This document shows, piece after piece, positions 36,050 to 44,277 of a DNA stretch of 64,000 nt. The translations under genes were made by a program, and so were the position numbers. The DNA is from Acinetobacter lwoffii (GTDB lineage Bacteria > Pseudomonadota > Gammaproteobacteria > Pseudomonadales > Moraxellaceae), in the NCBI RefSeq assembly GCF_029024105.1, contig NZ_CP118963.1:62001-126000 (forward strand), in the 5' to 3' direction. The stretch's first letter is position 1, and each line of letters begins with the position of its first letter. Below the pieces are notes generated by a model that worked only from the letters and a program-made list of their open reading frames with translations, was not told where the DNA came from and did not search any database.

Positions 36050-37095
36050 AAAACATATTTATTGCAAGAAAAGAAAATGTATACACTTGGATTTTAGTTT
36101 TTTTTCTAGTGCTAATTATTGGCGGTAGAGGACAAACAAATGATACTCAAGTATATTATAATGTATTTAAGCTAATACCATATTATGATTTTTTTGATGC
36201 GGCTAGTTTTTATGAAGATACCCGCATGGAAATTGGTTTTGGGTATTTTTTAAAAATAATACATTTTTTTTCAAGTTCATCATTTTTTTTATTTTCTATA
36301 GTTTCATTTATAATATTTTTTTTATATATAAAAATTTCGATAAATTTAAAATTAAACTCATTGCTACTAGTATTAATTTATATATTAAGTGGGTTTTTTA
36401 TTTTTCAACAGTTTATGCAAATTAGGCAGGCGCTGAGCACTTTTTTATATTTATATGCTGCTTTAATTTTTTTTGATAAAAAATTTTTTATATCAATATT
36501 TCTGTTTGCTTTATCTCTGTCTATTCATCAAACAGCTTTCCTGCCCGTAGCTTTTTTTCTATTGGTTTTAATATGTTTTAAGATTTTTGTTAATTTAAAT
36601 AAAGTTGGTTTCTTTATAATTTCACTTCTTGGTTTAATTGTAGCTTTCTTTCTTTCAAAATATTTTCTTATAAATTTTCTAATTGCTAGTTCTGAGGCTG
36701 TTGAGGGATACTTGAATTCTGATTTTGGGAACCAGGTTTCAATTTTTGGATTTAATAATATACGAATGATAGTTTGCTATATATTTATATTTTATTTATT
36801 TTTTAAAAATTTTAATGGTGTGAATATAAAATATAAATTCCTATTCTTATCACTTACGGCTGGCATAGGGATGAAATTTGGTATGTTAGAGATAGATATA
36901 TTGAGTGGGCGATTAACAACGCCATTCACAATTGCTGAATTGTTTTTAATTGTTTATTTAGTTTTTAAAAGCTTTAGTAAGAGTTTTTCAAATATTTTAA
37001 TTTTATTATATATTTTGGGACTTTTTATTCCTGCTTACTTTTTTCAGATTGATTTTCAAGATTTTGTTAAACTATATTTGATACCATTATATTAA
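36046..37095 (+). CDS. wzy: Wzy-type polymerase, EpsG-like
   Basis: 349 residues with about 10 transmembrane helices. The segment RGQTNDTQVYYNVF followed by EIGFGYFLKII, and the LRQALSTFLYLYA-like IRQALS motif after the third helix, fit the EpsG family of repeat-unit polymerases. It would join repeat units on the periplasmic face. It is the only polymerase candidate I can find in the locus, although there are two flippases and two initiating transferases. Extreme AT richness is typical of wzy. Confidence 0.82.
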   Translation: MKNIFIARKENVYTWILVFFLVLIIGGRGQTNDTQVYYNVFKLIPYYDFFDAASFYEDTRMEIGFGYFLKIIHFFSSSSFFLFSIVSFIIFFLYIKISINLKLNSLLLVLIYILSGFFIFQQFMQIRQALSTFLYLYAALIFFDKKFFISIFLFALSLSIHQTAFLPVAFFLLVLICFKIFVNLNKVGFFIISLLGLIVAFFLSKYFLINFLIASSEAVEGYLNSDFGNQVSIFGFNNIRMIVCYIFIFYLFFKNFNGVNIKYKFLFLSLTAGIGMKFGMLEIDILSGRLTTPFTIAELFLIVYLVFKSFSKSFSNILILLYILGLFIPAYFFQIDFQDFVKLYLIPLY

Positions 37096-37109
37096 TATTT
37101 GGAGAATAT

Positions 37110-37826
37110 ATGATTTTAATTACAATGGCTGGTTTAAGTAGTCGTTTTTCCAAGGCTGGGTATAGTCTTCCTAAATACATGTTAGAAATAAATGGTAAAA
37201 CTATTTTTGAATATGCTGTCTGTTCATTTGAATACTATTTTAATGATGAAAGTTTTTTATTTATTTTACGTCCAGATAGTGAAGCTAAAGCATTTGTTGA
37301 ACAAAAAGTTAATGAATTAGGTATTAAGAGATATTCGATTTTAGTGCTAGAAGAAGATACTAGGGGTCAAGCTGAAACAGCTTATTTAGCACTAAAAAAC
37401 TACAGTCATGATTTTGGAATTACTATTTTTAATATTGATACTATTCGTTATAATTATAAAAAACCCTTATTTATAAATGAATGTGATGGGTATTTAGAGG
37501 TATTTTCAGCTGAAGGTGAGCATTGGTCATTTATAGAGCCAGGCAATAATTTTAGTGTTTTACGTACAACTGAAAAAGATCGAATTTCTGATTTATGTAG
37601 CGATGGTTTGTATTATTTTAAAAGCCAAAAACAATTCTGTCAGTTATTTGAAGTTGCAGTACAAAATAATAACCAAGTGAAAGGAGAGTTTTATATTGCT
37701 CCACTTTATAATGATTTAATCCAAGCTGGCCTTAGAATCAAATATGATCAAATTCAGCTTAATCAAATAGAATTTTGTGGGACACCTGCAGAATATGAAA
37801 TGTTAAAGAAAAAATGGACGATATGA
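37110..37826 (+). CDS. Sugar-phosphate nucleotidyltransferase-like protein
   Basis: 238 residues with a GT-A-like nucleotidyltransferase fold. It begins MILITMAGLSSRFSKAGYSLPKYM, a variant of the GXGXRXXPXTXXXPK loop (AGLSSRFSKAGYSLPK), with DTRGQAETAYLAL and the metal-ligand Asp in IFNIDTIR. Such enzymes activate a phosphate compound with an NTP. The substrate is not known. It forms a three-gene cassette with the HAD phosphatase and the kinase-type gene that follow (overlap 4 bp, then 2 bp). Confidence 0.75.
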   Translation: MILITMAGLSSRFSKAGYSLPKYMLEINGKTIFEYAVCSFEYYFNDESFLFILRPDSEAKAFVEQKVNELGIKRYSILVLEEDTRGQAETAYLALKNYSHDFGITIFNIDTIRYNYKKPLFINECDGYLEVFSAEGEHWSFIEPGNNFSVLRTTEKDRISDLCSDGLYYFKSQKQFCQLFEVAVQNNNQVKGEFYIAPLYNDLIQAGLRIKYDQIQLNQIEFCGTPAEYEMLKKKWTI

Positions 37827-38191
37827 TGAAGCGTTTAATAATGGATTTAGATGATACCATTTGCACAACTGTTGGTGGAGATTATTCAAACTCTATTCCA
37901 GATAAAGCTGTTATTAATAAGATGGTTGAGTTTAAAGATAAAGGTTTTGAGATAGTTATCAATACAAGTCGAAATATGAGAACTTATGAGGGTTCTATTG
38001 GGAAAATTAATGCAAATACATTGCCAATTATCATTGATTGGTTGAATAAAAACCATATTCCATATGATGAAATATATACGGGTAAGCCGTGGTGTGGATT
38101 TGAAGGTTTTTATGTAGATGATAAAGCAATAAGACCAGATGAATTTGTTAAATTATCCCATGAAGAAATAAATGAACTATTAGGTTTATAA
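37823..38191 (+). CDS. Small HAD-family phosphatase of capsule type
   Basis: About 122 residues from ATG 37823 overlapping the preceding stop (ATGA). MDLDDTICTT is the HAD motif I (DxDxT) and INTSRNM matches motif II. The C-terminal YVDDKAIRPDEF is motif IV. No cap domain is present, so it may act on larger or bound substrates. Family members in polysaccharide loci remove a phosphate before nucleotide activation. Its order in the cassette suggests a step in making an activated substituent. Confidence 0.8.
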   Translation: MMKRLIMDLDDTICTTVGGDYSNSIPDKAVINKMVEFKDKGFEIVINTSRNMRTYEGSIGKINANTLPIIIDWLNKNHIPYDEIYTGKPWCGFEGFYVDDKAIRPDEFVKLSHEEINELLGL

Positions 38192-38193
38192 TA

Positions 38194-39762
38194 ATGATTA
38201 TTATTAATTCCGCTGCTTATGTTATACCTGAATTCCAAAGTGAATTAGGGGCTATTCCTCCGTGTATGTTACCCTTAGGAAATCAAAAGCTAATCCAACA
38301 TCAAGTTAAACTATTAAGGAAATTTGAAAATGAGCGTATTATAGTAACATTACCATTAAGTTATAAGTTAACATTAGGTGAGAAGTCTTTAATTAATGAG
38401 TTAGATATAGATACAGTATTTATACCAGATAATTTTTCTCTAGCAAATGCCTTAATTTATGCGATAAATATGTTTGAATCATATGAAAAAAATATCAGAA
38501 TCCTGCATGGCGATACTTTAATTTATGACCTTCCTAATCAATTAGATGTAATTTCAGTAGCCAGAGCTTCAACGGATTATAATTGGGAAACAGTTATTCA
38601 TGATTTAGAGAAGAGTAGCAATTTGGTTTGGGCTGGTTTCTTTACATTTTCTGATAAAAATATACTCCTTCGTAGTTTATCTTTATCTAATGGTGATTTT
38701 ATTAAAGCAATTCATTTATATGGAGAAGTTATTGTTACAAACAATCTTGAGAGTAAGGAGTGGTATGATTTAGGGCATATAAATACTTACTTTGTTTCAA
38801 GATCCAAAATTACTACACAAAGATCATTTAACTCTATAAAAATTGAAGATGGTATATTATATAAAAGTGGAAACCCCTCAATCAAAATAATTGCAGAAGC
38901 ACATTGGTTGAGTGATATACCAAGTAGATTAAAAAAGTATACTCCTCAAATAATTGAATCTGGTCGTAATGATAAAGATACACCATATTATGCAATGGAA
39001 TATTTATCATTTCTCCCTTTAAATGAGATATATGTGCATGGAAGAAATTCCATTTTTTTTTGGTCCATGCAATTTGATTTGTTGAATAACTATTTTAAAG
39101 ATTCAGTGCTAAATGCAGAAGAATTAAAAAAAATAAATATTATTGAAATTGAAGAAGAAACTAGAAGATTATATTTCGATAAAAGTATTAAGCGAATAGC
39201 AACATATTTAAATGGTATTGGAGAAGATTTTAATAGCTATGGTTTTGAAATTAATGAAGATTTTTTTTTGGTAAAGGATATAGTTTCGGATTGCTTAGAT
39301 AGAACAGATAAATTGCCTGTAATTCATTCTATTATGCATGGTGACCTGTGTTTTAGTAATATTTTATATGATTCACGTTCACAAAGAATAAAAGTAATTG
39401 ATCCAAGAGGTATCAACTCATTAAATGAAATGACATTTTATGGTGATCAGAAATATGATTTAGCAAAATTAGCACATTCAGTCCTTGGGATGTATGATTT
39501 TATTATAGCAGGGCGTTATCAGATCAAAAGAAATAATAAAAATAATGAAGTTATTGAGTTCGAGTTGGATGAAAGGTTAAGGAATATTCAAAGACTTTTC
39601 GTGGATAGAGTATTTATTGATCATGTATCAGTTAGGGAAATAATGCCTTTAGTAGTTCTATTATTTCTTTCAATGTTGCCGTTACATTCTGATAGAGCAG
39701 ATAGGCAAAAAGCAATGCTCTTAAATGCTATAAGAATCTATAAATTTTATGTTTTAGATTAG
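38194..39762 (+). CDS. Fused nucleotidyltransferase-like / choline-kinase-like (APH) protein
   Basis: 522 residues. Residues about 1-200 resemble a nucleotidyltransferase (SELGAIPPCMLPLGNQKLIQHQ, ILHGDTLIYDLP) but without the full Gly-rich pyrophosphorylase loop. Residues about 225-522 form an aminoglycoside-phosphotransferase/choline-kinase fold: IMHGDLCFSNILYD is the Brenner-type catalytic loop with Asp and Asn, and VIDPRG is the metal site. A kinase fused to an activating domain next to a second nucleotidyltransferase and a phosphatase suggests synthesis of a phospho-linked or CDP/UDP-activated group. Specificity is unknown. Confidence 0.72.
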   Translation: MIIINSAAYVIPEFQSELGAIPPCMLPLGNQKLIQHQVKLLRKFENERIIVTLPLSYKLTLGEKSLINELDIDTVFIPDNFSLANALIYAINMFESYEKNIRILHGDTLIYDLPNQLDVISVARASTDYNWETVIHDLEKSSNLVWAGFFTFSDKNILLRSLSLSNGDFIKAIHLYGEVIVTNNLESKEWYDLGHINTYFVSRSKITTQRSFNSIKIEDGILYKSGNPSIKIIAEAHWLSDIPSRLKKYTPQIIESGRNDKDTPYYAMEYLSFLPLNEIYVHGRNSIFFWSMQFDLLNNYFKDSVLNAEELKKINIIEIEEETRRLYFDKSIKRIATYLNGIGEDFNSYGFEINEDFFLVKDIVSDCLDRTDKLPVIHSIMHGDLCFSNILYDSRSQRIKVIDPRGINSLNEMTFYGDQKYDLAKLAHSVLGMYDFIIAGRYQIKRNNKNNEVIEFELDERLRNIQRLFVDRVFIDHVSVREIMPLVVLLFLSMLPLHSDRADRQKAMLLNAIRIYKFYVLD

Positions 39763-39769
39763 TTTAATG

Positions 39770-39803
39770 AATAAGTTTCTCAAAGTCTGGGAAACTTATT
39801 TTA
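39770..39803. terminator. Bidirectional terminator inside the capsule locus
   Basis: A 10-bp perfect stem (AATAAGTTTC / GAAACTTATT) with an 11-nt loop and a T-run on the plus side. It separates the plus-strand kinase gene from the convergent gene at 39828-40709. Confidence 0.75.
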
Positions 39804-39827
39804 AAGGTTGACAAAATATTTATTCAA

Positions 39828-40709
39828 TCAATAGGTGGATGTCTCTCTTATATATTTTCTTATAGGATCGTTATATTTTCTGTCAACTCGTTTGACACTA
39901 AAGAAATGTGAATTATTCTCCCTAATATTTTTAATATCAGTAATGCTAATATTAAGGTTGTTTTCCCAGTTTATGTAGCAAGTGTTATCACCAAAATTAG
40001 AATTTTTTGAAAGCTGATTAATGTTAGGAAAAAAAATTTCTTCATTTGCATATGTATATTTTAATAATACTTTAGGGAAGAGGAATAATAATTTAAGTTT
40101 TGAAAACAATTTACTTAAATCTCTTAAGAATTCGCGATATTTAAAATTATTTTTCAAATAGAATTTTTTATTTATATTATAGTAATCTAAGATATTGGAC
40201 TTTTCAATAAATTCTAATAATAAGTTATACTTATAAAAAGTTCCTTCTGGTGCACACCAGAAGGAATGGTTTTTAGGGATGTAAGGGAATGAAGAGTCGT
40301 AGAAGAAACGAGTGTATTGGTAATTCATTTTCCCATATAGATCTTTTTGTGTACATATTTGGGCTTTAGAGCAATCGTACTGTTTAATGTAGTTTTCATA
40401 ACCTTTTTTTACAAATAGCTGGTTACTTCCAAAAATACTAAAATATTGATATTTTAGAGAGAGTTTTTCAGCGAGTAAAAAATTACTTAAATGAACGTAA
40501 AGTAGTGAGCCATCTACATAACCAGTCATAAATTTTTCTGGATTAATAAATACATTGCTAAATTTTGAAAAGTTCTTTACATCAAAAACAAAATCTTGTT
40601 TTATGTGTAATATTATGTAGCATTCAGGAACATAGTAATTTAAATTCTGAATCATATCTAGAACACAATCATATTCTTCATGTACGGCTATGCTGAATAG
40701 ACAAGTCAT
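39828..40709 (-). CDS. Reversed gene, distantly GT14-like glycosyltransferase candidate
   Basis: About 293 residues from ATG 40709 (a TTG at 40718 is possible; neither has a clear ribosome-binding site). No membrane segment. The order CYIILHIKQDF, NVFINPEKFMTGY, then YFSIFGSNQLFVKKG recalls GT14 (core-2-type) enzymes, where a similar stretch reads 'LLSGQDYP', but the match is weak. It is the only gene between gna and gne1 on the minus strand and is convergent with the kinase gene. Very AT-rich, like its neighbours. It may be a late-acquired branch transferase; a different function is possible. Confidence 0.6.
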   Translation of the reverse strand: MTCLFSIAVHEEYDCVLDMIQNLNYYVPECYIILHIKQDFVFDVKNFSKFSNVFINPEKFMTGYVDGSLLYVHLSNFLLAEKLSLKYQYFSIFGSNQLFVKKGYENYIKQYDCSKAQICTQKDLYGKMNYQYTRFFYDSSFPYIPKNHSFWCAPEGTFYKYNLLLEFIEKSNILDYYNINKKFYLKNNFKYREFLRDLSKLFSKLKLLFLFPKVLLKYTYANEEIFFPNINQLSKNSNFGDNTCYINWENNLNISITDIKNIRENNSHFFSVKRVDRKYNDPIRKYIRETSTY

Positions 40710-40737
40710 ATTTTGCAACTAAATGATCAAATAATGG

Positions 40738-40743
40738 TATAAT
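40738..40743 (+). promoter_or_regulatory. Likely -10 of an internal promoter for the distal capsule genes
   Basis: Perfect TATAAT with TTGCAA 19 bp upstream (40713-40718), a weak spacing. A new promoter is expected here because the terminator at 39770 and the reversed gene interrupt the operon ahead of the glycosyltransferase at 40818. Confidence 0.45.
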
Positions 40744-40817
40744 GTAATTTAAAGTACTTTTTTTTAACAAAGAAATCAACTAGAATAGCATGCTAATTAA
40801 TATTTTATTAAATTTTT

Positions 40818-41897
40818 ATGAATTTGTTAATTTTAGTGCCTGAAATTAGGCCTTGTGGTCCAATTAACGTTGTATTAAGCCTTGTTGAGTCCAATTTTTT
40901 TAAAAAATCGAAAATGTGTGTTTGGGTTGTTGAAATTAGAGCATCCGACGAAACTGAATATAAAAAAAATTTTAAAAATGTCATTGGTGATAATGTAATT
41001 TCACTCTCAGGTGTAAATTTGAAAAGTTACTTTAATTTTCAAAAAATCTTAAGAGAAAATGCTATTGATGTTGTTCATTCTCATGGGTTTTACCCCGATT
41101 CATTTTTAGCTTTTAGCTCTATAAAAGGATTATTAAAAGTATCTACTAGCCACAATATAATCCATGAAGATTATTTTTTTACATTTGGAAGGAAAGGAAG
41201 TTTTTTCTCTCATTTTCACTACTTTTTGTTAAGAAATTTCTTTGATAAAGTTGTTGGTTGTTCAAATCGTGTTTATCAGAATTTAATAAATAATAATTTG
41301 GGCACTGAGAGTACATTGCGAATTTATAATGGGATTAATATCAATAAGTTTTTGAAGATATCTAAGTTTGAGAAAAAAAGAAGAAGAGTTGAGTTAAATC
41401 TTTTAGATAATCAAATTGTATATATTTATAGTGGGTCCTTATGGCCTATGAAAAAAGTCCCTGAATTAATTGATATTTTTAAAGAAAAATTACAAATAGA
41501 TCCTAATTCGTTTTTGCTAATTTTAGGTGATGGTCCAGATGAAAAGCTATGTAAACAAAAGATAGAAGGAGAAGATAATATCAAAATGGTTGGAAAGGTT
41601 CCTAACCCAGAATTCTACTTACAACTAGCTGATATTGCTCTATCCAATTCGAGCTCTGAAGGTTTTCCTCTGGCTATTTTAGAAGCAATATCTTGTGGTT
41701 GTTTTGTTTATTTGTCAGATATTGAGCCTCATAGAGAGATTATGTCTTTATTTCCATATTCTACGGCTCCTATAAAAAATATATTAGAGAGTGGCATGAA
41801 ATTTTCAGAGATAAATGGTGCTCAAGTTGATCTTATTAGTGATGAGAAAATGGCTGAACAATATTTCAATGTATATAATTATAAGAGAAATAAATGA
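40818..41897 (+). CDS. GT4-family glycosyltransferase
   Basis: 359 residues. PEIRPCGPINVVLSLVES stands for the usual Gly-rich acceptor loop; VVHSHGFYPD, then YSGSLWPMKKVPELI and SSSEGFPLAILEAISCGCFVYLSD give the GT-B donor site. AT-rich. It starts a plus-strand run after the reversed gene and overlaps the next gene by 4 bp (ATGA). It adds one sugar to the repeat unit; donor unknown. Confidence 0.88.
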   Translation: MNLLILVPEIRPCGPINVVLSLVESNFFKKSKMCVWVVEIRASDETEYKKNFKNVIGDNVISLSGVNLKSYFNFQKILRENAIDVVHSHGFYPDSFLAFSSIKGLLKVSTSHNIIHEDYFFTFGRKGSFFSHFHYFLLRNFFDKVVGCSNRVYQNLINNNLGTESTLRIYNGININKFLKISKFEKKRRRVELNLLDNQIVYIYSGSLWPMKKVPELIDIFKEKLQIDPNSFLLILGDGPDEKLCKQKIEGEDNIKMVGKVPNPEFYLQLADIALSNSSSEGFPLAILEAISCGCFVYLSDIEPHREIMSLFPYSTAPIKNILESGMKFSEINGAQVDLISDEKMAEQYFNVYNYKRNK

Positions 41898-42727
41898 TTA
41901 ATTTTTCTGTGTTAATGTCTTTATATTATAAGGAAAAAAAAGATTTTTTAGACAGTTCATTAGTTAGTATTTGGAGCACCCAAATTTTAAAACCTAATGA
42001 AATTGTTATTGTTTTAGATGGTCCTGTTGATTATGAGCTACAAGAATGTATAGCGACTTGGCAAAATAAAATAGAATCAGTACTCAAAATTGTTCCCCTT
42101 CAAAAAAATATTGGTTTGGGTAAAGCATTAAATGAAGGTTTAAAACATTGTTCATATGAATGGGTTTTTCGTATGGATACAGATGATATTTGTACACCAG
42201 ATCGATTCCAAAAACAGGTCGATTTTATAATGTCAAATCCTGATACAGTTTTATTTGGTGGTCAAGTTTTAGAGTTTGATCAGAATCCTGATGATTCAGC
42301 AGTTATCAAAACTGTACCAACAACGCACGAAGATATAAAAAAATTTGCTAAAAACCGTTGTCCATTTAATCATATGACAGTGGCTTACAAAAAAAGTGTG
42401 ATTATGAAGTTGGGTGGATATCAACACCATTTATTTATGGAAGATTATAACTTATGGTTGCGTATAATTGGTGCTGGTTATGAAGTTGCTAATTTAGAGG
42501 ATGTTGTATTGTATGCACGTGTTGGTAATGGAATGCATGCTCGTCGTAAAGGTTACGAATATGTTAAAAGTGAAAAACAATTACTAAATTTAAAAAAAGA
42601 ACTCAAAATTCAAAACCCAATACATGCTAATATTCTCTTCCTAATAAGGTCTGCTTTTAGGCTGATGCCTAGTTCATTGTTAGGTAAAATTTATAATACT
42701 TTTCTACGAAAAAAAGTTCATAAATAA
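41894..42727 (+). CDS. GT2-family glycosyltransferase
   Basis: 277 residues. FSVLMSLYYKEKKDFLDSSL opening, VIVLDGPVD, FRMDTDDICTPDRF with the DxD metal motif, and MEDYNLWLR as the ED catalytic-base region. This is the WbbL/AmsE-like branch common in Acinetobacter K loci just before itrA, where it usually adds the sugar that follows the first one. It ends 17 bp before the second itr. Confidence 0.92.
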   Translation: MINFSVLMSLYYKEKKDFLDSSLVSIWSTQILKPNEIVIVLDGPVDYELQECIATWQNKIESVLKIVPLQKNIGLGKALNEGLKHCSYEWVFRMDTDDICTPDRFQKQVDFIMSNPDTVLFGGQVLEFDQNPDDSAVIKTVPTTHEDIKKFAKNRCPFNHMTVAYKKSVIMKLGGYQHHLFMEDYNLWLRIIGAGYEVANLEDVVLYARVGNGMHARRKGYEYVKSEKQLLNLKKELKIQNPIHANILFLIRSAFRLMPSSLLGKIYNTFLRKKVHK

Positions 42728-42744
42728 GAGTGGTAATTTTAGTT

Positions 42745-43365
42745 ATGAAGCGTTTAGTTGATGTTTTGATCTCAGTAATAGCACTCATCCTTTTATCACC
42801 AATTTTTTGCTTGGTTGCTTTTAAGGTCCGTAAAAATCTAGGTTCTCCAATCTTTTTTCTGCAAGAACGCCCAGGAAAGGACGGCAAGCTTTTTAAAATG
42901 ATTAAGTTCCGGTCGATGAAAGATGCAGTGGATAAAGAAGGCAATCCATTACCAGATGAACAGCGTATTACACCTTTTGGACAAAAATTGCGTTCTACAA
43001 GTTTAGATGAAATGCCACAACTCATAAACGTCTTAAAAGGAGATATGAGTATTGTTGGTCCACGTCCTATGCTTAAAGACTTTGTAGCATTATATTCACC
43101 AGAACAAGCTCGTCGTCTGGAAGTTAAACCGGGTATGACTGGCCTAGCACAGGTAAGTGGACGAAATGAACTTGATTATGAAGAACGTTTTAAATGCGAC
43201 GTATGGTATGTAGATAACCATAATACTTTGGTTGACTTTAAAATCATGTTCAAAACAGTCGCTGTGATGACCAAACGAGAAGGTATTAATGCACCGGGTC
43301 ATGTTGGCCCTTCTTTATTTCAAGGAAATGATCCTGAAAATATTAAAGATGAAATCAAGTCATAA
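42745..43365 (+). CDS. itrA: Initiating phosphoglycosyl transferase, ItrA-like
   Basis: 206 residues from ATG 42745 (MKRLVDVL); the GTG at 42730 adds five uncharacteristic residues. Same architecture as the copy at 28324: one hydrophobic N-terminal segment, FKMIKFRSMKDA, the TSLDEMPQLINVLKGDMSIVGPRP segment and KPGMTGLAQVSGRNELD. It loads a hexosamine-1-phosphate (GalNAc or GlcNAc type in characterised ItrA proteins) on undecaprenyl phosphate. Its place just before galU is standard. Its C-terminal tail differs from the first copy, so a different first sugar is likely. Confidence 0.86.
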   Translation: MKRLVDVLISVIALILLSPIFCLVAFKVRKNLGSPIFFLQERPGKDGKLFKMIKFRSMKDAVDKEGNPLPDEQRITPFGQKLRSTSLDEMPQLINVLKGDMSIVGPRPMLKDFVALYSPEQARRLEVKPGMTGLAQVSGRNELDYEERFKCDVWYVDNHNTLVDFKIMFKTVAVMTKREGINAPGHVGPSLFQGNDPENIKDEIKS

Positions 43366-43389
43366 TTTTTTATTAGTGAACTATTTGTA

Positions 43390-44265
43390 ATGATCAAAAA
43401 AGCCATTCTCCCAGTCGCAGGCCTTGGTACACGTTTTTTACCTGCGAGCAAGTCTATTCCCAAAGAAATGGTCACAGTAGTTGACCGACCCGCGATTGAA
43501 TATGTCGTGAAAGAAGCAGTTGCTGCTGGCATTGAACAGATTATTCTTGTTACCCATTCTTCCAAAGCTTCGATTGAAAACTACTTTGATCGAAATTTTG
43601 AGCTGGAAACTACTCTAGAACATAAAAAGAAATTTGATTTACTCAAAGAGATTACCGAAATTTTACCGCCACATGTGAGCGTAATCAGCGTGCGCCAACC
43701 ACAGCCACTGGGTTTGGGGCATGCTGTACTCTGTGCCAAAGATGTTGTGGGAGATGATGATTTTGCTGTGCTATTACCAGATGTTCTTGTAAAAGACTCA
43801 TCGGAAACCAATGATTTGAGTTTAATGATCCAACGTTTTGATGAAAGCCATGCATCACAAATTATGGTAGAGGCCGTACCTGATCATTTGGTAGATCAAT
43901 ACGGTATTGTGGATGTTGCCTCTATACCTGCCGAAGGGCATAGTATTCAAATGCAAGGTATCGTGGAAAAACCTGCCCTCGGTACTGCACCATCAAATTT
44001 ATCGGTAGTGGGTCGGTATATTTTACCTGCCAAAATTATGCAATTACTTGAGAACACGCCTAAAGGGGCAGGTAATGAGATTCAGTTGACCGATGCAATT
44101 GCAGCTTTGCAAGCAACCGATACGGTGGAAGCCTATCGCATGAAAGGGCAAACCTTTGATTGCGGCAATAAATTGGGCTATCTCAAAGCAGTTTTACATT
44201 ATGGCGTAGACCATCCAAAATTAGGTGAAGAATTTAAAGCGCTGATCAAAGAACTAAAACTATAA
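43390..44265 (+). CDS. galU: UTP-glucose-1-phosphate uridylyltransferase
   Basis: 291 residues. The nucleotide loop GLGTRFLPASKSIPKEM, the LGLGHAVLCAK segment and LPDVLV with the metal Asp are all standard GalU. It makes UDP-glucose, which Ugd oxidises to UDP-glucuronate and Gne1 epimerises to UDP-galactose. First of the conserved right-hand block galU-ugd-gpi-gne1; 24 bp after itrA. Confidence 0.97.
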   Translation: MIKKAILPVAGLGTRFLPASKSIPKEMVTVVDRPAIEYVVKEAVAAGIEQIILVTHSSKASIENYFDRNFELETTLEHKKKFDLLKEITEILPPHVSVISVRQPQPLGLGHAVLCAKDVVGDDDFAVLLPDVLVKDSSETNDLSLMIQRFDESHASQIMVEAVPDHLVDQYGIVDVASIPAEGHSIQMQGIVEKPALGTAPSNLSVVGRYILPAKIMQLLENTPKGAGNEIQLTDAIAALQATDTVEAYRMKGQTFDCGNKLGYLKAVLHYGVDHPKLGEEFKALIKELKL

Positions 44266-44277
44266 AAAGAGATTGAT

